From assembly GCA_017856545.1 (NCBI GenBank), contig JAFMEV010000004.1, forward strand, positions 1-44,908: a DNA stretch of 44,908 nt, read 5' to 3'. Positions 17,613 through 25,284 of this stretch are shown in pieces (the first letter of the stretch is position 1; every line of letters starts with the position of its first letter). The translations under genes and the position numbers were made by a program. The DNA is from Chitinophagaceae bacterium (GTDB taxonomy: Bacteria > Bacteroidota > Bacteroidia > Chitinophagales > Chitinophagaceae). Under the pieces are notes generated by a model. It did not search any database, had not been told where the DNA came from, and saw only the letters and a list, made by a program, of their open reading frames with translations.

Positions 17613-19970
17613 TTAAGCTTTCTTTTTTCGGGCGGTTTTGCGAGGAGGATTTTTCTTTAATTCCTCGATGATCTCTTTTACTTCCTCGATGGTTAAGGTC
17701 TCTACCTTTTCTTGTTGCTCCTTGGTTAATTTATAATTGCGCAATCCCTGTTTGATATAAGGACCATAAGGACCTCTTAATAATTGTATTTTCTCTTTTT
17801 CGAATACCTTGATGGTTCTTTCGTCTTTTGCCTTACGCTTTTCCGCAATCATAGGAGCCAATTCATCCAGCATTACTGTATAAGGGTCCATTTCCTTGTT
17901 CAAAGAGTAGAACTTCTTGTCATGAGCAGCATAGGGGCCAAAACGACCAATATTCACTGTCACTTCCGATCCCTCAAACTCGCCCAAGGTTCTAGGTAAC
18001 TTGAATAATTCCATCGCTTCTTCAAAACTGATGGTCTCAATACTCTGTGAAGCCTTTAGTTTGGCGAATTTTGGTTTTTCTTCATCATCTTGATGGCCAA
18101 TTTGAACCATTGGGCCATATCTGCCCATTCTAGCAATTACATTTTTACCTGTAACCGGATCTGTACCTAATTCTCTTTCACCTTTGGCTCTCTCAGCGGT
18201 TTCTAAAGTATGATCAATGGTTTCATGGAATGGCTTATAAAAGTCTTCCAACATTTTACTATACTTTAATTTCCCAGCTGCAATTTCATCAAATTCCCCC
18301 TCAATTTTAGCAGTAAAGCCAAAATCCATCACTTTTTCAAAATGTTGTTTTAAAAAGTCAGTTACTACTAAACCTAAATCGGTTGGAGATAATTTATTTT
18401 TTTCAGCACCTGTAATTTCAGAAGCTGTTTCTGTTTTAATCTCATCCTTATTATTCAATTGTAGAATCTGATAATTTCTCTTAATCCCTTCTTTTTCTCT
18501 TTTTTCTACATAATTACGCTTCATAATTGTAGTAATGGTAGGAGCGTAAGTAGAAGGGCGTCCAATGCCTAATTCCTCTAATTTTTTTACTAAACTTGCT
18601 TCAGTATATCTTGATGCAGGACGACTAAATCTCTCAAGACCAGTCATGCTTACAAAATCTAATTCCTGGCCTTTTGACAATGGAGGTAATAATGCTTCTC
18701 CATCTGATTCAGCATTTTCGTCTTCTATATCATCATCGTCTTTGCCTTCTAAATATACTTTTAAGAAACCATCAAATTTCATTACTTCACCACTTGCAGT
18801 TAGGGTTTCTTTATTGGTTGAAATTTCAATTTTTGCAGTTGTTTTTTCAAACTGTGCATCACTCATTTGTGAAGCAATGGTTCGCTTCCAAATTAATTCA
18901 TACAATCTATTCGTATCTGCATCATCCACCTTGCTTTCGTTCATATAAGTAGGGCGAATCGCTTCGTGTGCTTCTTGCGCACTTTCGTTTTTATTTTTGA
19001 ATTTCCTTGGTTGATAATACTTTTTTCCAAAACTTGATTCAATCTCTTTTTTAATAGCATCAATAGCTGTTTCACTTAAACTAATGCTATCCGTTCTCAT
19101 GTAAGTGATTTTACCACTCTCATATAATTTTTGAGCAATCAACATGGTCTTACTTACACTATAACCTAATTTTCTAGAAGCTTCTTGTTGTAAAGTAGAT
19201 GTAGTGAAAGGCGCTGATGGCGTGCGTTTGCCGTCTTTTACAGCAATATCTTTCACAGTGTAGCTAGCAGATTTGCATGAATTCAAAAAAGCTTCGGCAG
19301 CTCCAGCGGTACTTAATTTTTGCGGACCTTCTGCCTTGAACTTAACTTTTTTCTTATTAATATCTAGTGCAGAAAATATAGCAGATACTTTGAATACACT
19401 TTCCGGAATAAATTGATTGATTTCTCTTTCTCTTTCTGCAATTAATCTTACTGCAACACTTTGAACTCTACCAGCACTCAAGCTTTTTTGCATTCCAATC
19501 TTCCTCCATAAAACTGGGCTTAGTTCAAAACCCACAATTCTATCTAATATTCTTCTTGCTTGTTGTGCATCCACCAAATCCATATTGATTAATCTTGGAT
19601 TGTCAACTGCTTTTTTAATAGCAGGTGCGGTGATTTCATGAAATACAATTCGCTTGGTTTTTTTAGGATCCAAACCCAAAACTTCCGCTAAATGCCAACT
19701 TATACTTTCTCCTTCACGGTCCTCATCCGATGCCAACCAAACTTCTTTCGCCTTTTTGGTCATTGATTTTAATTCCTTCACCACTTTTTCCTTCTCTGCT
19801 GGGACGGTATATCTTGGCAAAAACTTGTTTTTCATGTCGATGCCCATGTCGCTTTTCTCCAAATCACGGATATGGCCATAGCAACTTCTTACCTCAAATT
19901 CTTCCCCTAAAATCTTCTCAATGGTCTTTGCTTTTGCAGGAGACTCCACTATTAATAAGTTCTTTGACAT
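17613..19970 (-). CDS. topA: DNA topoisomerase I
   Basis: Type IA topoisomerase that relaxes negative supercoils. With the chosen start (MSKNLLIVESP) it is 785 aa. The Toprim domain begins at once (LLIVESPAKAKTI; acidic site SDEDREGES near 84), the active-site Tyr290 lies in TYMRTDSISLS, and the C-terminal part has three topoisomerase I C-terminal repeats (GRYGPMVQIG, GRFGPYAAH, GPYGPYIKQG) and a Lys/Arg tail. No CxxC zinc fingers are present, unlike E. coli TopA. The reading frame extends nine codons further upstream (MIEYYNIAP), but the conserved family N-terminus begins at the inner Met. It follows the alpha/beta hydrolase gene by 47 bases on the same strand. Confidence 0.96.
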   Translation of the reverse strand: MSKNLLIVESPAKAKTIEKILGEEFEVRSCYGHIRDLEKSDMGIDMKNKFLPRYTVPAEKEKVVKELKSMTKKAKEVWLASDEDREGESISWHLAEVLGLDPKKTKRIVFHEITAPAIKKAVDNPRLINMDLVDAQQARRILDRIVGFELSPVLWRKIGMQKSLSAGRVQSVAVRLIAEREREINQFIPESVFKVSAIFSALDINKKKVKFKAEGPQKLSTAGAAEAFLNSCKSASYTVKDIAVKDGKRTPSAPFTTSTLQQEASRKLGYSVSKTMLIAQKLYESGKITYMRTDSISLSETAIDAIKKEIESSFGKKYYQPRKFKNKNESAQEAHEAIRPTYMNESKVDDADTNRLYELIWKRTIASQMSDAQFEKTTAKIEISTNKETLTASGEVMKFDGFLKVYLEGKDDDDIEDENAESDGEALLPPLSKGQELDFVSMTGLERFSRPASRYTEASLVKKLEELGIGRPSTYAPTITTIMKRNYVEKREKEGIKRNYQILQLNNKDEIKTETASEITGAEKNKLSPTDLGLVVTDFLKQHFEKVMDFGFTAKIEGEFDEIAAGKLKYSKMLEDFYKPFHETIDHTLETAERAKGERELGTDPVTGKNVIARMGRYGPMVQIGHQDDEEKPKFAKLKASQSIETISFEEAMELFKLPRTLGEFEGSEVTVNIGRFGPYAAHDKKFYSLNKEMDPYTVMLDELAPMIAEKRKAKDERTIKVFEKEKIQLLRGPYGPYIKQGLRNYKLTKEQQEKVETLTIEEVKEIIEELKKNPPRKTARKKKA

Positions 19971-20017
19971 GGGTGCAATATTATAGTATTCAATCAAAAA
20001 ATAAAAATGATGCCCGC

Positions 20018-20887
20018 CTAAGAGGCTAAAAATGAGACAATTTTGTCAATTACAGCCTGCGTTTTATATATTTTATTATGACCTAAGTCATTGGTAATCA
20101 AGAATATAGTATTTTCGGGATCATTATTTTTAAAATTTTCCAAATCTTTATATGGGCAAACTGGGTCATCTTGGTCGTGCACCCATAGTACTTTTCCTTT
20201 AAAATGAGTGATCGCTCTATCTGCCTCAAAATAGCTAATAGGCTTACCCGCTTTAGATTCTACCAGCTCATTATAGGCCTTTTTAAGTTCAGGAGAAAAC
20301 CTCATTAAGTTAAAAAAGCCTTCAAAAGTGGTCGTGGTTTTGGTAGCGGGGGCGATTAATACAAATTTATGTGTTTCAGGGGCTTCGATGTTCTCTGCAA
20401 TCATTGAAAGGGTTAATCCGCCTAAAGAATGTCCAATAAAGTGGTCCACAGGGCCATATGTTTTCATAATTGCATAAAGTGCATCTCTATATATCACTAC
20501 ATTAATGTACTTCCCCTTGCTTCTGCCATGTCCGGGAGCATCAAATCCAATCACCCTGAAACCTTCTTTTAACAAGGGTTGGATATACTGTTCAAATTTG
20601 TAAAAAAAACTCGCATAGCCGTGCGCAATCAGTACTGTCTTGCCATTGGGATGGGTTGGTTGCCATTCAAAACCTTTGATTTCAATACCATCCTCCAATG
20701 TCAAACTTATTTTTTGTCCTTGGTGAAATATGGCAGGTGCTTTGGTCTTTCTGTATTTAGGGTAAGGGGTGCAAAATAAATCAAAAGCAATTTCGGCAGC
20801 TTTTTGGGGAGATAGGATGGCTAATGTTTTAAATTTAGTTCTTAAATACTTTAAATACAATCTCTCTGAAAATCCTTGCTTTGCCAT
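20018..20887 (-). CDS. Alpha/beta hydrolase, function unknown
   Basis: A 289-aa alpha/beta-hydrolase-fold protein, probably an esterase or lipase-like enzyme. It shows the oxyanion segment LIAHGYASF, the strand-turn FDAPGHGRS, the nucleophile elbow GHSLGG, an acid within VHDQDDPVCP, and a C-terminal His in DLGHNKIY. No signal peptide is seen. The open frame continues 22 codons upstream to 20953, but that extension covers a good promoter element (20904-20911), so the start MAKQGFSERL at 20887 is preferred. topA lies 47 bases downstream; no functional link is evident. Confidence 0.87.
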   Translation of the reverse strand: MAKQGFSERLYLKYLRTKFKTLAILSPQKAAEIAFDLFCTPYPKYRKTKAPAIFHQGQKISLTLEDGIEIKGFEWQPTHPNGKTVLIAHGYASFFYKFEQYIQPLLKEGFRVIGFDAPGHGRSKGKYINVVIYRDALYAIMKTYGPVDHFIGHSLGGLTLSMIAENIEAPETHKFVLIAPATKTTTTFEGFFNLMRFSPELKKAYNELVESKAGKPISYFEADRAITHFKGKVLWVHDQDDPVCPYKDLENFKNNDPENTIFLITNDLGHNKIYKTQAVIDKIVSFLAS

Positions 20888-20903
20888 TTTCCCAATTTTG
20901 GTG

Positions 20904-20911
20904 CAAAGATA
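20904..20911 (-). promoter_or_regulatory. Candidate -7 element of the alpha/beta hydrolase gene
   Basis: Read on the minus strand this is TATCTTTG followed by CACC, an exact TAnnTTTG match, 17 bases before the ATG at 20887. It would drive the hydrolase and possibly topA. No TTG is at the usual -33 distance. Confidence 0.5.
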
Positions 20912-20996
20912 GGTGCAGATATAGTCTGTTGAGAGTTTTTTTGTATTTCGCAAGTAAAAAATGACACAAGAGTAATACCATTCAATAAGTTAGGGC

Positions 20997-21004
20997 TAAA
21001 TTCG
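20997..21004 (+). promoter_or_regulatory. Variant -7 element of the fdx-iscX operon
   Basis: TAAATTCG differs from TAnnTTTG by one base and is followed by C. Its last base lies 23 bases before the fdx ATG, the same distance as for lipA and purM. The same TTCG variant is upstream of smc. Confidence 0.35.
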
Positions 21005-21026
21005 CACAAAATTTTAGCATAAGATT

Positions 21027-21362
21027 ATGTACTCTATTAAAGTAAATTTTGAGCAAAAGGGTTTGACGCCTGTCACTTTAGAAAATATTGAAGCAGACCA
21101 AAGTTTGTTGGAAGTAATGTTAGACAATGGCATAGAATTACATCATAATTGTGGTGCGGTTTGTGCATGCAGTACTTGTCATTTATATGTAAATAAAGGA
21201 ATGGAGCATTTAGCTGAATTATCCGATAAAGAAGAAGACTTTATTGATAGAGCAGTTAGTCCAAGAATTGAATCAAGATTAGGATGTCAATGTGAATTAC
21301 AAACAGGAACTGGTGAAATAGAAATTACTTTACCAGATCAAACACAATTTTTAGGAGAATAA
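21027..21362 (+). CDS. fdx: [2Fe-2S] ferredoxin, adrenodoxin/ISC type
   Basis: Small electron carrier. The 111-aa protein has Cys42, Cys48, Cys51 and Cys87 in the C-x5-C-x2-C...C arrangement of vertebrate-type (adrenodoxin/Fdx) ferredoxins, with the SRLGCQ tail motif holding the fourth ligand; Cys46 and Cys89 are extra. In isc operons this protein delivers electrons for Fe-S cluster assembly. Here iscX follows after 14 bases, which supports that role, but iscS, iscU, hscB and hscA are not nearby. First gene of a five-gene plus-strand run. Confidence 0.9.
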   Translation: MYSIKVNFEQKGLTPVTLENIEADQSLLEVMLDNGIELHHNCGAVCACSTCHLYVNKGMEHLAELSDKEEDFIDRAVSPRIESRLGCQCELQTGTGEIEITLPDQTQFLGE

Positions 21363-21376
21363 TAAAAGCAAACATT

Positions 21377-21616
21377 ATGAGTCAATTTGAACCACCCATT
21401 CATTGGAATGATCACGAGGATATCGCACAAAAATTATATGAAAAGTTTGGCGACGATTTTACTGAGTCAAAAATATATAGAGTCAGATTTACAGATTTAT
21501 TGGAGTGGGTATTGAGTTTGCCTCATTTTGAAGGAAAGAAAGAAGAATCTAATGAAGGTCATCTTGAAATGATTCAAAGTGCATGGGTATACGAGTGGAG
21601 AGATAATCAGAAATAG
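21377..21616 (+). CDS. iscX: Fe-S cluster assembly protein IscX
   Basis: A 79-aa acidic protein of the IscX/YfhJ family, which binds IscS and iron and tunes cluster assembly. The family pattern is clear: IHWNDHEDIAQKLYEKF at 8-24, RFTDLLEWVLSLPHF near 46-60, and EMIQSAWVYEWRD at the C-terminus. Length is slightly above that of E. coli IscX (66 aa). It sits directly after fdx, as in E. coli where iscX follows fdx, although the rest of the isc operon is missing here. Confidence 0.9.
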   Translation: MSQFEPPIHWNDHEDIAQKLYEKFGDDFTESKIYRVRFTDLLEWVLSLPHFEGKKEESNEGHLEMIQSAWVYEWRDNQK

Positions 21617-21641
21617 TGTATTTTTAAATAAATCTTTCAAA

Positions 21642-22157
21642 GTGTTAGCAGCTTTCAAACATATTCAATGTTTCGTTTTTGATGTAGATGGTGTTTTAAC
21701 CAATGGCACTTTATTGGTAATGCCAGGTGGGTTGATGGCTAGAACCATGAATATTAAAGATGGATATGCTATCCAATTAGCTATTAAAAAAGGGTATAAG
21801 ATTTGGGTTATCTCTGGAGGAAACTCAGAAGAAGTAAAAGAAAGATTGAATAGATTGGGTGTGGAGGAGGTATACATGAAAGTTTCAGATAAAGCTGAGT
21901 TGTTAAAAGAGCTAGCTATCTTGAATAAAATTGAATTAGCGAATATTTTATATATGGGTGATGATATGCCCGATTATGAAGCGATGAAGCTAGTGGGTAT
22001 CGCTTCTTGTCCTGCAGATGCGGTGAATGAGATTAAATCTATTTCTCAATACAAAGCTATTGCAAAAGGCGGGGAGGGTTGTGCTAGAGAAGTTATCGAA
22101 AAGACATTAAAGCAAAATGATCACTGGGATTTAGTGGATCATATCAGAGCTACTTAA
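21642..22157 (+). CDS. kdsC: KDO-8-phosphate phosphatase, HAD superfamily
   Basis: Releases phosphate from Kdo-8-phosphate during synthesis of the LPS core sugar Kdo. The 171-aa form is a cap-less HAD phosphatase: motif 1 FDVDGVLTNG with nucleophile and acid Asp, motif 2 VISGG, a conserved Lys (SDKAELL), and motif 4 MGDDMPDYEAM. I favour the GTG at 21642 (MLAAFKHIQ), which matches the usual N-terminus; the only in-frame ATG is at 21579 and would overlap iscX by 38 bases. The gene follows iscX and precedes the ubiA-like gene by 16 bases. Confidence 0.85.
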   Translation: MLAAFKHIQCFVFDVDGVLTNGTLLVMPGGLMARTMNIKDGYAIQLAIKKGYKIWVISGGNSEEVKERLNRLGVEEVYMKVSDKAELLKELAILNKIELANILYMGDDMPDYEAMKLVGIASCPADAVNEIKSISQYKAIAKGGEGCAREVIEKTLKQNDHWDLVDHIRAT

Positions 22158-22173
22158 TTTTAAATTACCCATT

Positions 22174-23109
22174 TTGAAAGTACTTGTATATTTTCTGAAA
22201 TTAGTTAGATGGCCTAATTTACTTTTTATAGTATTGGCCGAATTACTTTTTCATTTTTGCATATATAAGCCCTTATTTCCAGAAGTTGGCAACTCGGCAG
22301 ACGCTTCTTTTTATATAATTCTGCTTACCTATGTGTTTATAGCTGCTGCTGGATATATCATTAATGATTATTTTGATGTAAATATTGATCAGGTAAACAA
22401 ACCGAGAAAAGTAGTAGTGGGGGAACATATTAGCAGAAGATGGGTGATTTTCTGGCATATGATTTTTAGTTTAGTAGGCATTTATTTATCTACCATTGCT
22501 TTTTCATTTAAAGATTATTGGCATATTCATTTAGCCAATTTAGCCACCATTTTGTTCTTATGGTTTTACTCCACCAATTTTAAAAAAGATTTTTTAGTAG
22601 GTAATGTGGTCATTGCTGTATTAACTGCTTGGTCTATTGCAGTGGTTTATTTTTCTAAATTTACCATCTCTGAATTGTTACATCCTGCAGTTCATTCAAC
22701 TGCTCATTTAAGATTTTTTAAATTAATGTTACTATACGCTGCTTTCGCATTTATTTTAACATTGGTGAGAGAAGCATTGAAAGATATGGAAGATATTGAA
22801 GGGGATGAGAAGTTTGGTTGTAAAACTTTGCCTATTGTATGGGGATTGATGCCCACAAAAGTATATGTAGCAGTTTGGTTGATGGTAGTAGTCATTACAT
22901 TAGCAATTATTCAATTGTATGTATTGCCATTTGGGTGGTGGCCAAGCGTTTTGTATTGTTTGGTTTTTATTTTGGCACCTTTAACTTGGGTATTAATTAA
23001 ATTACCAAAGTCATTTACAAGTAATGATTTTACTGCTTTAAGTTTTTGGATTAAAGTAGCGATGTTGGCCGGTATCTTGTCTATGTCATTTTTCTACTTT
23101 TTATTCTAA
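22174..23109 (+). CDS. UbiA-family prenyltransferase
   Basis: An integral membrane enzyme that attaches a prenyl chain to an acceptor. The 311-aa protein has seven to nine transmembrane helices and both Asp-rich motifs: NDYFDVNIDQVNKPRK near residue 64 and REALKDMEDIEGDEKFG near residue 191. It resembles the Bacteroidota members annotated as geranylgeranylglycerol-phosphate geranylgeranyltransferase; the acceptor is not certain, and a quinone pathway role is possible. The start codon is TTG at 22174 with no in-frame ATG giving the usual LKLVRWPNLL start. maf follows after 5 bases. Confidence 0.83.
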   Translation: MKVLVYFLKLVRWPNLLFIVLAELLFHFCIYKPLFPEVGNSADASFYIILLTYVFIAAAGYIINDYFDVNIDQVNKPRKVVVGEHISRRWVIFWHMIFSLVGIYLSTIAFSFKDYWHIHLANLATILFLWFYSTNFKKDFLVGNVVIAVLTAWSIAVVYFSKFTISELLHPAVHSTAHLRFFKLMLLYAAFAFILTLVREALKDMEDIEGDEKFGCKTLPIVWGLMPTKVYVAVWLMVVVITLAIIQLYVLPFGWWPSVLYCLVFILAPLTWVLIKLPKSFTSNDFTALSFWIKVAMLAGILSMSFFYFLF

Positions 23110-23114
23110 TAAAC

Positions 23115-23687
23115 ATGAGTGCCATTATTTTAGCTTCCCAATCACCAAGAAGAAAAATGTTATTGGAATGGGCGGAGATTTCTTTTGAAGTAGTTGTGGC
23201 GGATATTGAAGAAAACTATCCATCCGATTTATCTAAGCATTTAGTACCTGAATATATAGCTGCAAACAAAGCATTGGCCATAAAAGAAAAGGTATCACAA
23301 AAAGATACTTGTATCATTGCGGCAGATACTATTGTTTTATTGAATGACGAGATCTTAGGGAAGCCTTTAGATACTGCTGATGCAATAAAAAGTTTAGAAA
23401 AACTATCTGGAAATTTACATGAAGTCATTACAGGGGTAGCTATATATTATAAAGGAGAGTTGCATCAGTTTAGTCAAACTACTCAAGTAAAATTTCATGA
23501 TTTAACGGAGGAGCAGATTCGATTTTATGTAGATCAATACAAGCCTTTTGATAAAGCAGGAGCTTATGCCATACAAGAATGGATTGGTGTAATTGGTATT
23601 GAATCTATACAAGGTGATTTTTACAATGTAATGGGATTACCTGTAAGTAAGCTTGTTCAAAAACTACAACAACTTAAAGTGGTGTAG
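23115..23687 (+). CDS. maf: Maf-family nucleoside triphosphate pyrophosphatase (dTTP/UTP type)
   Basis: House-cleaning pyrophosphatase that hydrolyses non-canonical or excess nucleoside triphosphates. The 190-aa protein begins with the family signature LASQSPRRKMLL; AADTIVLL near residue 73 supplies the catalytic Asp, and the segment KPFDKAGAYAIQEWIG near residue 140 fits the YhdE/dTTP-UTP branch. It ends the fdx-iscX-kdsC-ubiA run and stops one base before the stop of the convergent osmC gene. Confidence 0.93.
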   Translation: MSAIILASQSPRRKMLLEWAEISFEVVVADIEENYPSDLSKHLVPEYIAANKALAIKEKVSQKDTCIIAADTIVLLNDEILGKPLDTADAIKSLEKLSGNLHEVITGVAIYYKGELHQFSQTTQVKFHDLTEEQIRFYVDQYKPFDKAGAYAIQEWIGVIGIESIQGDFYNVMGLPVSKLVQKLQQLKVV

Positions 23688-23700
23688 TCTATAACCACTT
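23677..23700. terminator. Weak hairpin spanning the maf and osmC stop codons
   Basis: AAGTGGT (23677-23683) pairs with ACCACTT (23694-23700) around a 10-base loop that contains both convergent stop codons. No T tract follows on either strand, so this is at best a weak terminator or a 3'-end stabilising hairpin. Confidence 0.3.
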
Positions 23701-24093
23701 AAATTGAATATCCAATTCCACATCTGGGTGTAAACTTCTTTCCACTGGACAAGTTCTTCCAACACGTTCTAAAATCTCGATGGTTTTTTCATCTAAGTTT
23801 AATGCAGGTAAGGTTGCGTGAACGATGATCTTACCAATTCTTCTTGGATCTGAAACCATGACTTTGGTCACTTCCACCTTTGCCCCATCTAGTTGAATGT
23901 TCATGCTTTCTGCCTTGATACCCATTGTGGTAATTAAACAAGCGCCTAATCCAGTAGCAATTAAATCTGTTGGAGAAAAGCGTTCCCCCTTACCTTTATT
24001 ATCGGTTGGAGCATCTGTTTCAAAAACGCTACCACTTTGTAAGTGTAAACAAGTGGTTCTTAAGTTAGATTCGTAAGTTACTGTAGCAGTCAT
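23689..24093 (-). CDS. OsmC/OhrA family peroxidase-like protein
   Basis: A 134-aa member of the OsmC/Ohr family; characterised members reduce organic peroxides through two cysteines. Here Cys52 (TGLGACLITTM) and Cys114 (GRTCPVERSL) match the redox pair. No signal peptide is seen. The YhfA-like subgroup of OsmC proteins has the same layout, so peroxidase activity is likely but the substrate is open. Single minus-strand gene with its own candidate promoter, divergent from lipA and meeting maf tail to tail with one base between the stops. Confidence 0.88.
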   Translation of the reverse strand: MTATVTYESNLRTTCLHLQSGSVFETDAPTDNKGKGERFSPTDLIATGLGACLITTMGIKAESMNIQLDGAKVEVTKVMVSDPRRIGKIIVHATLPALNLDEKTIEILERVGRTCPVERSLHPDVELDIQFKWL

Positions 24094-24122
24094 GTTTGAA
24101 TGATTTTGATGTACGATTTATA

Positions 24123-24130
24123 CAAATTTA
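24123..24130 (-). promoter_or_regulatory. Candidate -7 element of the osmC-family gene
   Basis: On the minus strand this reads TAAATTTG, an exact TAnnTTTG match, 30 bases before the ATG at 24093. It lies back to back with the lipA element at 24155-24162. Confidence 0.45.
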
Positions 24131-24154
24131 CGATTTTATTCCCCTTAAGTCATG

Positions 24155-24162
24155 TATTTTTG
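24155..24162 (+). promoter_or_regulatory. Candidate -7 element of lipA
   Basis: TATTTTTG followed by CAG is an exact TAnnTTTG match, its last base 23 bases before the lipA ATG. No TTG at -33 spacing was found. Confidence 0.55.
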
Positions 24163-24184
24163 CAGTGTTAATTGAGAAGCAAAT

Positions 24185-25111
24185 ATGCAAGAATTACCAG
24201 TAGTTCCTAAAGAACAAGATACTAGAATAAAGAAGCCCGATTGGTTAAGAGTTAAATTACCTATTGGAGAGAGTTACAAGCATGTTAGAAGTTTAGTAGA
24301 CACACATAAATTACATACCATTTGTGAAAGTGGAAATTGCCCTAATATGGGGGAGTGTTGGGGAGAGGGTACTGCTACATTTATGATACTGGGGAATATA
24401 TGTACAAGAAGTTGTCAGTTTTGTGCAGTGGCTACAGGAAGACCAAAGCCTGTTGAATGGGATGAGCCACAAAGAGTAGCAGAAGCGGTTTTTTTAATGA
24501 AAGTAAAACACGCTGTATTAACTAGTGTAGATAGAGATGAATTACCAGATGGAGGTTCTACCATTTGGTATAATACCATAAAAGCTATCAAAAGTTTAAG
24601 TCCAGAAACTACATTAGAAACCTTGATTCCTGATTTTAGAGGAATACAAGATCAAATTCAAAGAATCATAGATGCTGCCCCAGAAGTGGTTAGCCATAAT
24701 ATGGAAACAGTTGAGCGTAATACCAAAAGAGTAAGAGTTCAGGCAAAGTATAGAAGAAGTTTAGAAGTATTAGAAACTTTGAAAAAAGGAGGCATGAGAA
24801 CCAAAACAGGTTTGATGTTAGGTATTGGAGAAGAAAAAGAAGAAGTGATTCAGACCATGAAAGATTTAGTAGGTGTTGGATGTGATGTGATCACTCTGGG
24901 ACAATATTTACAACCTACTAAAAAGCATTTACCTGTTCAACGTTTTGTTCACCCTGATGAATTTAAAGAATTAAAAGCCATTGGGTATGAATTAGGATTT
25001 GATTATGTAGAGAGTGGCCCATTGGTGAGATCTTCTTATCATTCAGAGAAGCATGTTATACCAGGATGGGGAAGAGCTAAATGGGAAGAAGAATTAGCAT
25101 TGAATAAATAA
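24185..25111 (+). CDS. lipA: Lipoyl synthase
   Basis: Radical-SAM enzyme that inserts two sulfurs into protein-bound octanoyl groups to make lipoyl cofactors for 2-oxoacid dehydrogenases. The 308-aa protein has the auxiliary-cluster cysteines Cys47, Cys52 and Cys58 ([12 protein letters not shown]), the radical-SAM cysteines Cys73, Cys77 and Cys80 (CTRSCQFC), and the C-terminal RSSYHSE with the serine that ligates the auxiliary cluster. All key residues are intact and length is typical. It is probably transcribed alone and ends at a strong terminator; no lipB is beside it. Confidence 0.98.
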   Translation: MQELPVVPKEQDTRIKKPDWLRVKLPIGESYKHVRSLVDTHKLHTICESGNCPNMGECWGEGTATFMILGNICTRSCQFCAVATGRPKPVEWDEPQRVAEAVFLMKVKHAVLTSVDRDELPDGGSTIWYNTIKAIKSLSPETTLETLIPDFRGIQDQIQRIIDAAPEVVSHNMETVERNTKRVRVQAKYRRSLEVLETLKKGGMRTKTGLMLGIGEEKEEVIQTMKDLVGVGCDVITLGQYLQPTKKHLPVQRFVHPDEFKELKAIGYELGFDYVESGPLVRSSYHSEKHVIPGWGRAKWEEELALNK

Positions 25112-25123
25112 TTACTTGATATC

Positions 25124-25163
25124 ATAAAAACAAAGTCCTTCGCATGAAGGACTTTGTTTTTAT
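25124..25163 (+). terminator. Intrinsic terminator of lipA
   Basis: A perfect 18-bp inverted repeat (25124-25141 with 25146-25163, loop GCAT) has the core CAAAGTCCTTC and T5 in its right arm. The A-rich left arm would allow function from the minus strand too. Confidence 0.9.
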
Positions 25164-25223
25164 AATTATATTTATTTGATGATTTATTCTAAATCTATTT
25201 TAATTCTTTTGAAGTTCTTAAGC

Positions 25224-25252
25224 CCAAAAATAAAACCTAGTTTTATTTTTGG
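25224..25252. terminator. AT-rich perfect hairpin downstream of the ROK gene
   Basis: A perfect 12-bp stem (25224-25235 with 25241-25252) with a 5-base loop. On the minus strand the second arm is TTTTATTTTTGG, so it may act as the terminator for the transporter-ROK operon. Its terminal GG is shared with the next hairpin. Confidence 0.55.
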
Positions 25253-25284
25253 ATTAGAAGAAACCTTAGTGTTTCTTCTAATCC
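25251..25284. repeat. Perfect hairpin over the ROK gene stop codon
   Basis: A perfect 14-bp stem (25251-25264 with 25271-25284) with a 6-base loop. The right arm contains the ROK stop codon at 25278-25280. It overlaps the preceding hairpin by GG at 25251-25252. It may stabilise the mRNA 3' end or be part of a tandem terminator. Confidence 0.6.

Noticed and set aside
19971-19997. Nine-codon N-terminal extension of topA
   Set aside because: The conserved Toprim N-terminus starts at the inner Met.
17784-20029. Several open frames of 70 to 127 codons on the plus strand opposite topA
   Set aside because: They are antisense shadows of a well-supported gene, with no domain, promoter or consistent codon use of their own.
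20888-20953. N-terminal extension of the alpha/beta hydrolase
   Set aside because: The extension contains a -7 promoter element and has no resemblance to the fold; the inner ATG fits better.
25224-25284. Reading the twin hairpins as a CRISPR fragment, att site or IS end
   Set aside because: There is no repeat-spacer pattern, no target duplication and no transposase or integrase; they fit 3'-end structures of convergent genes.
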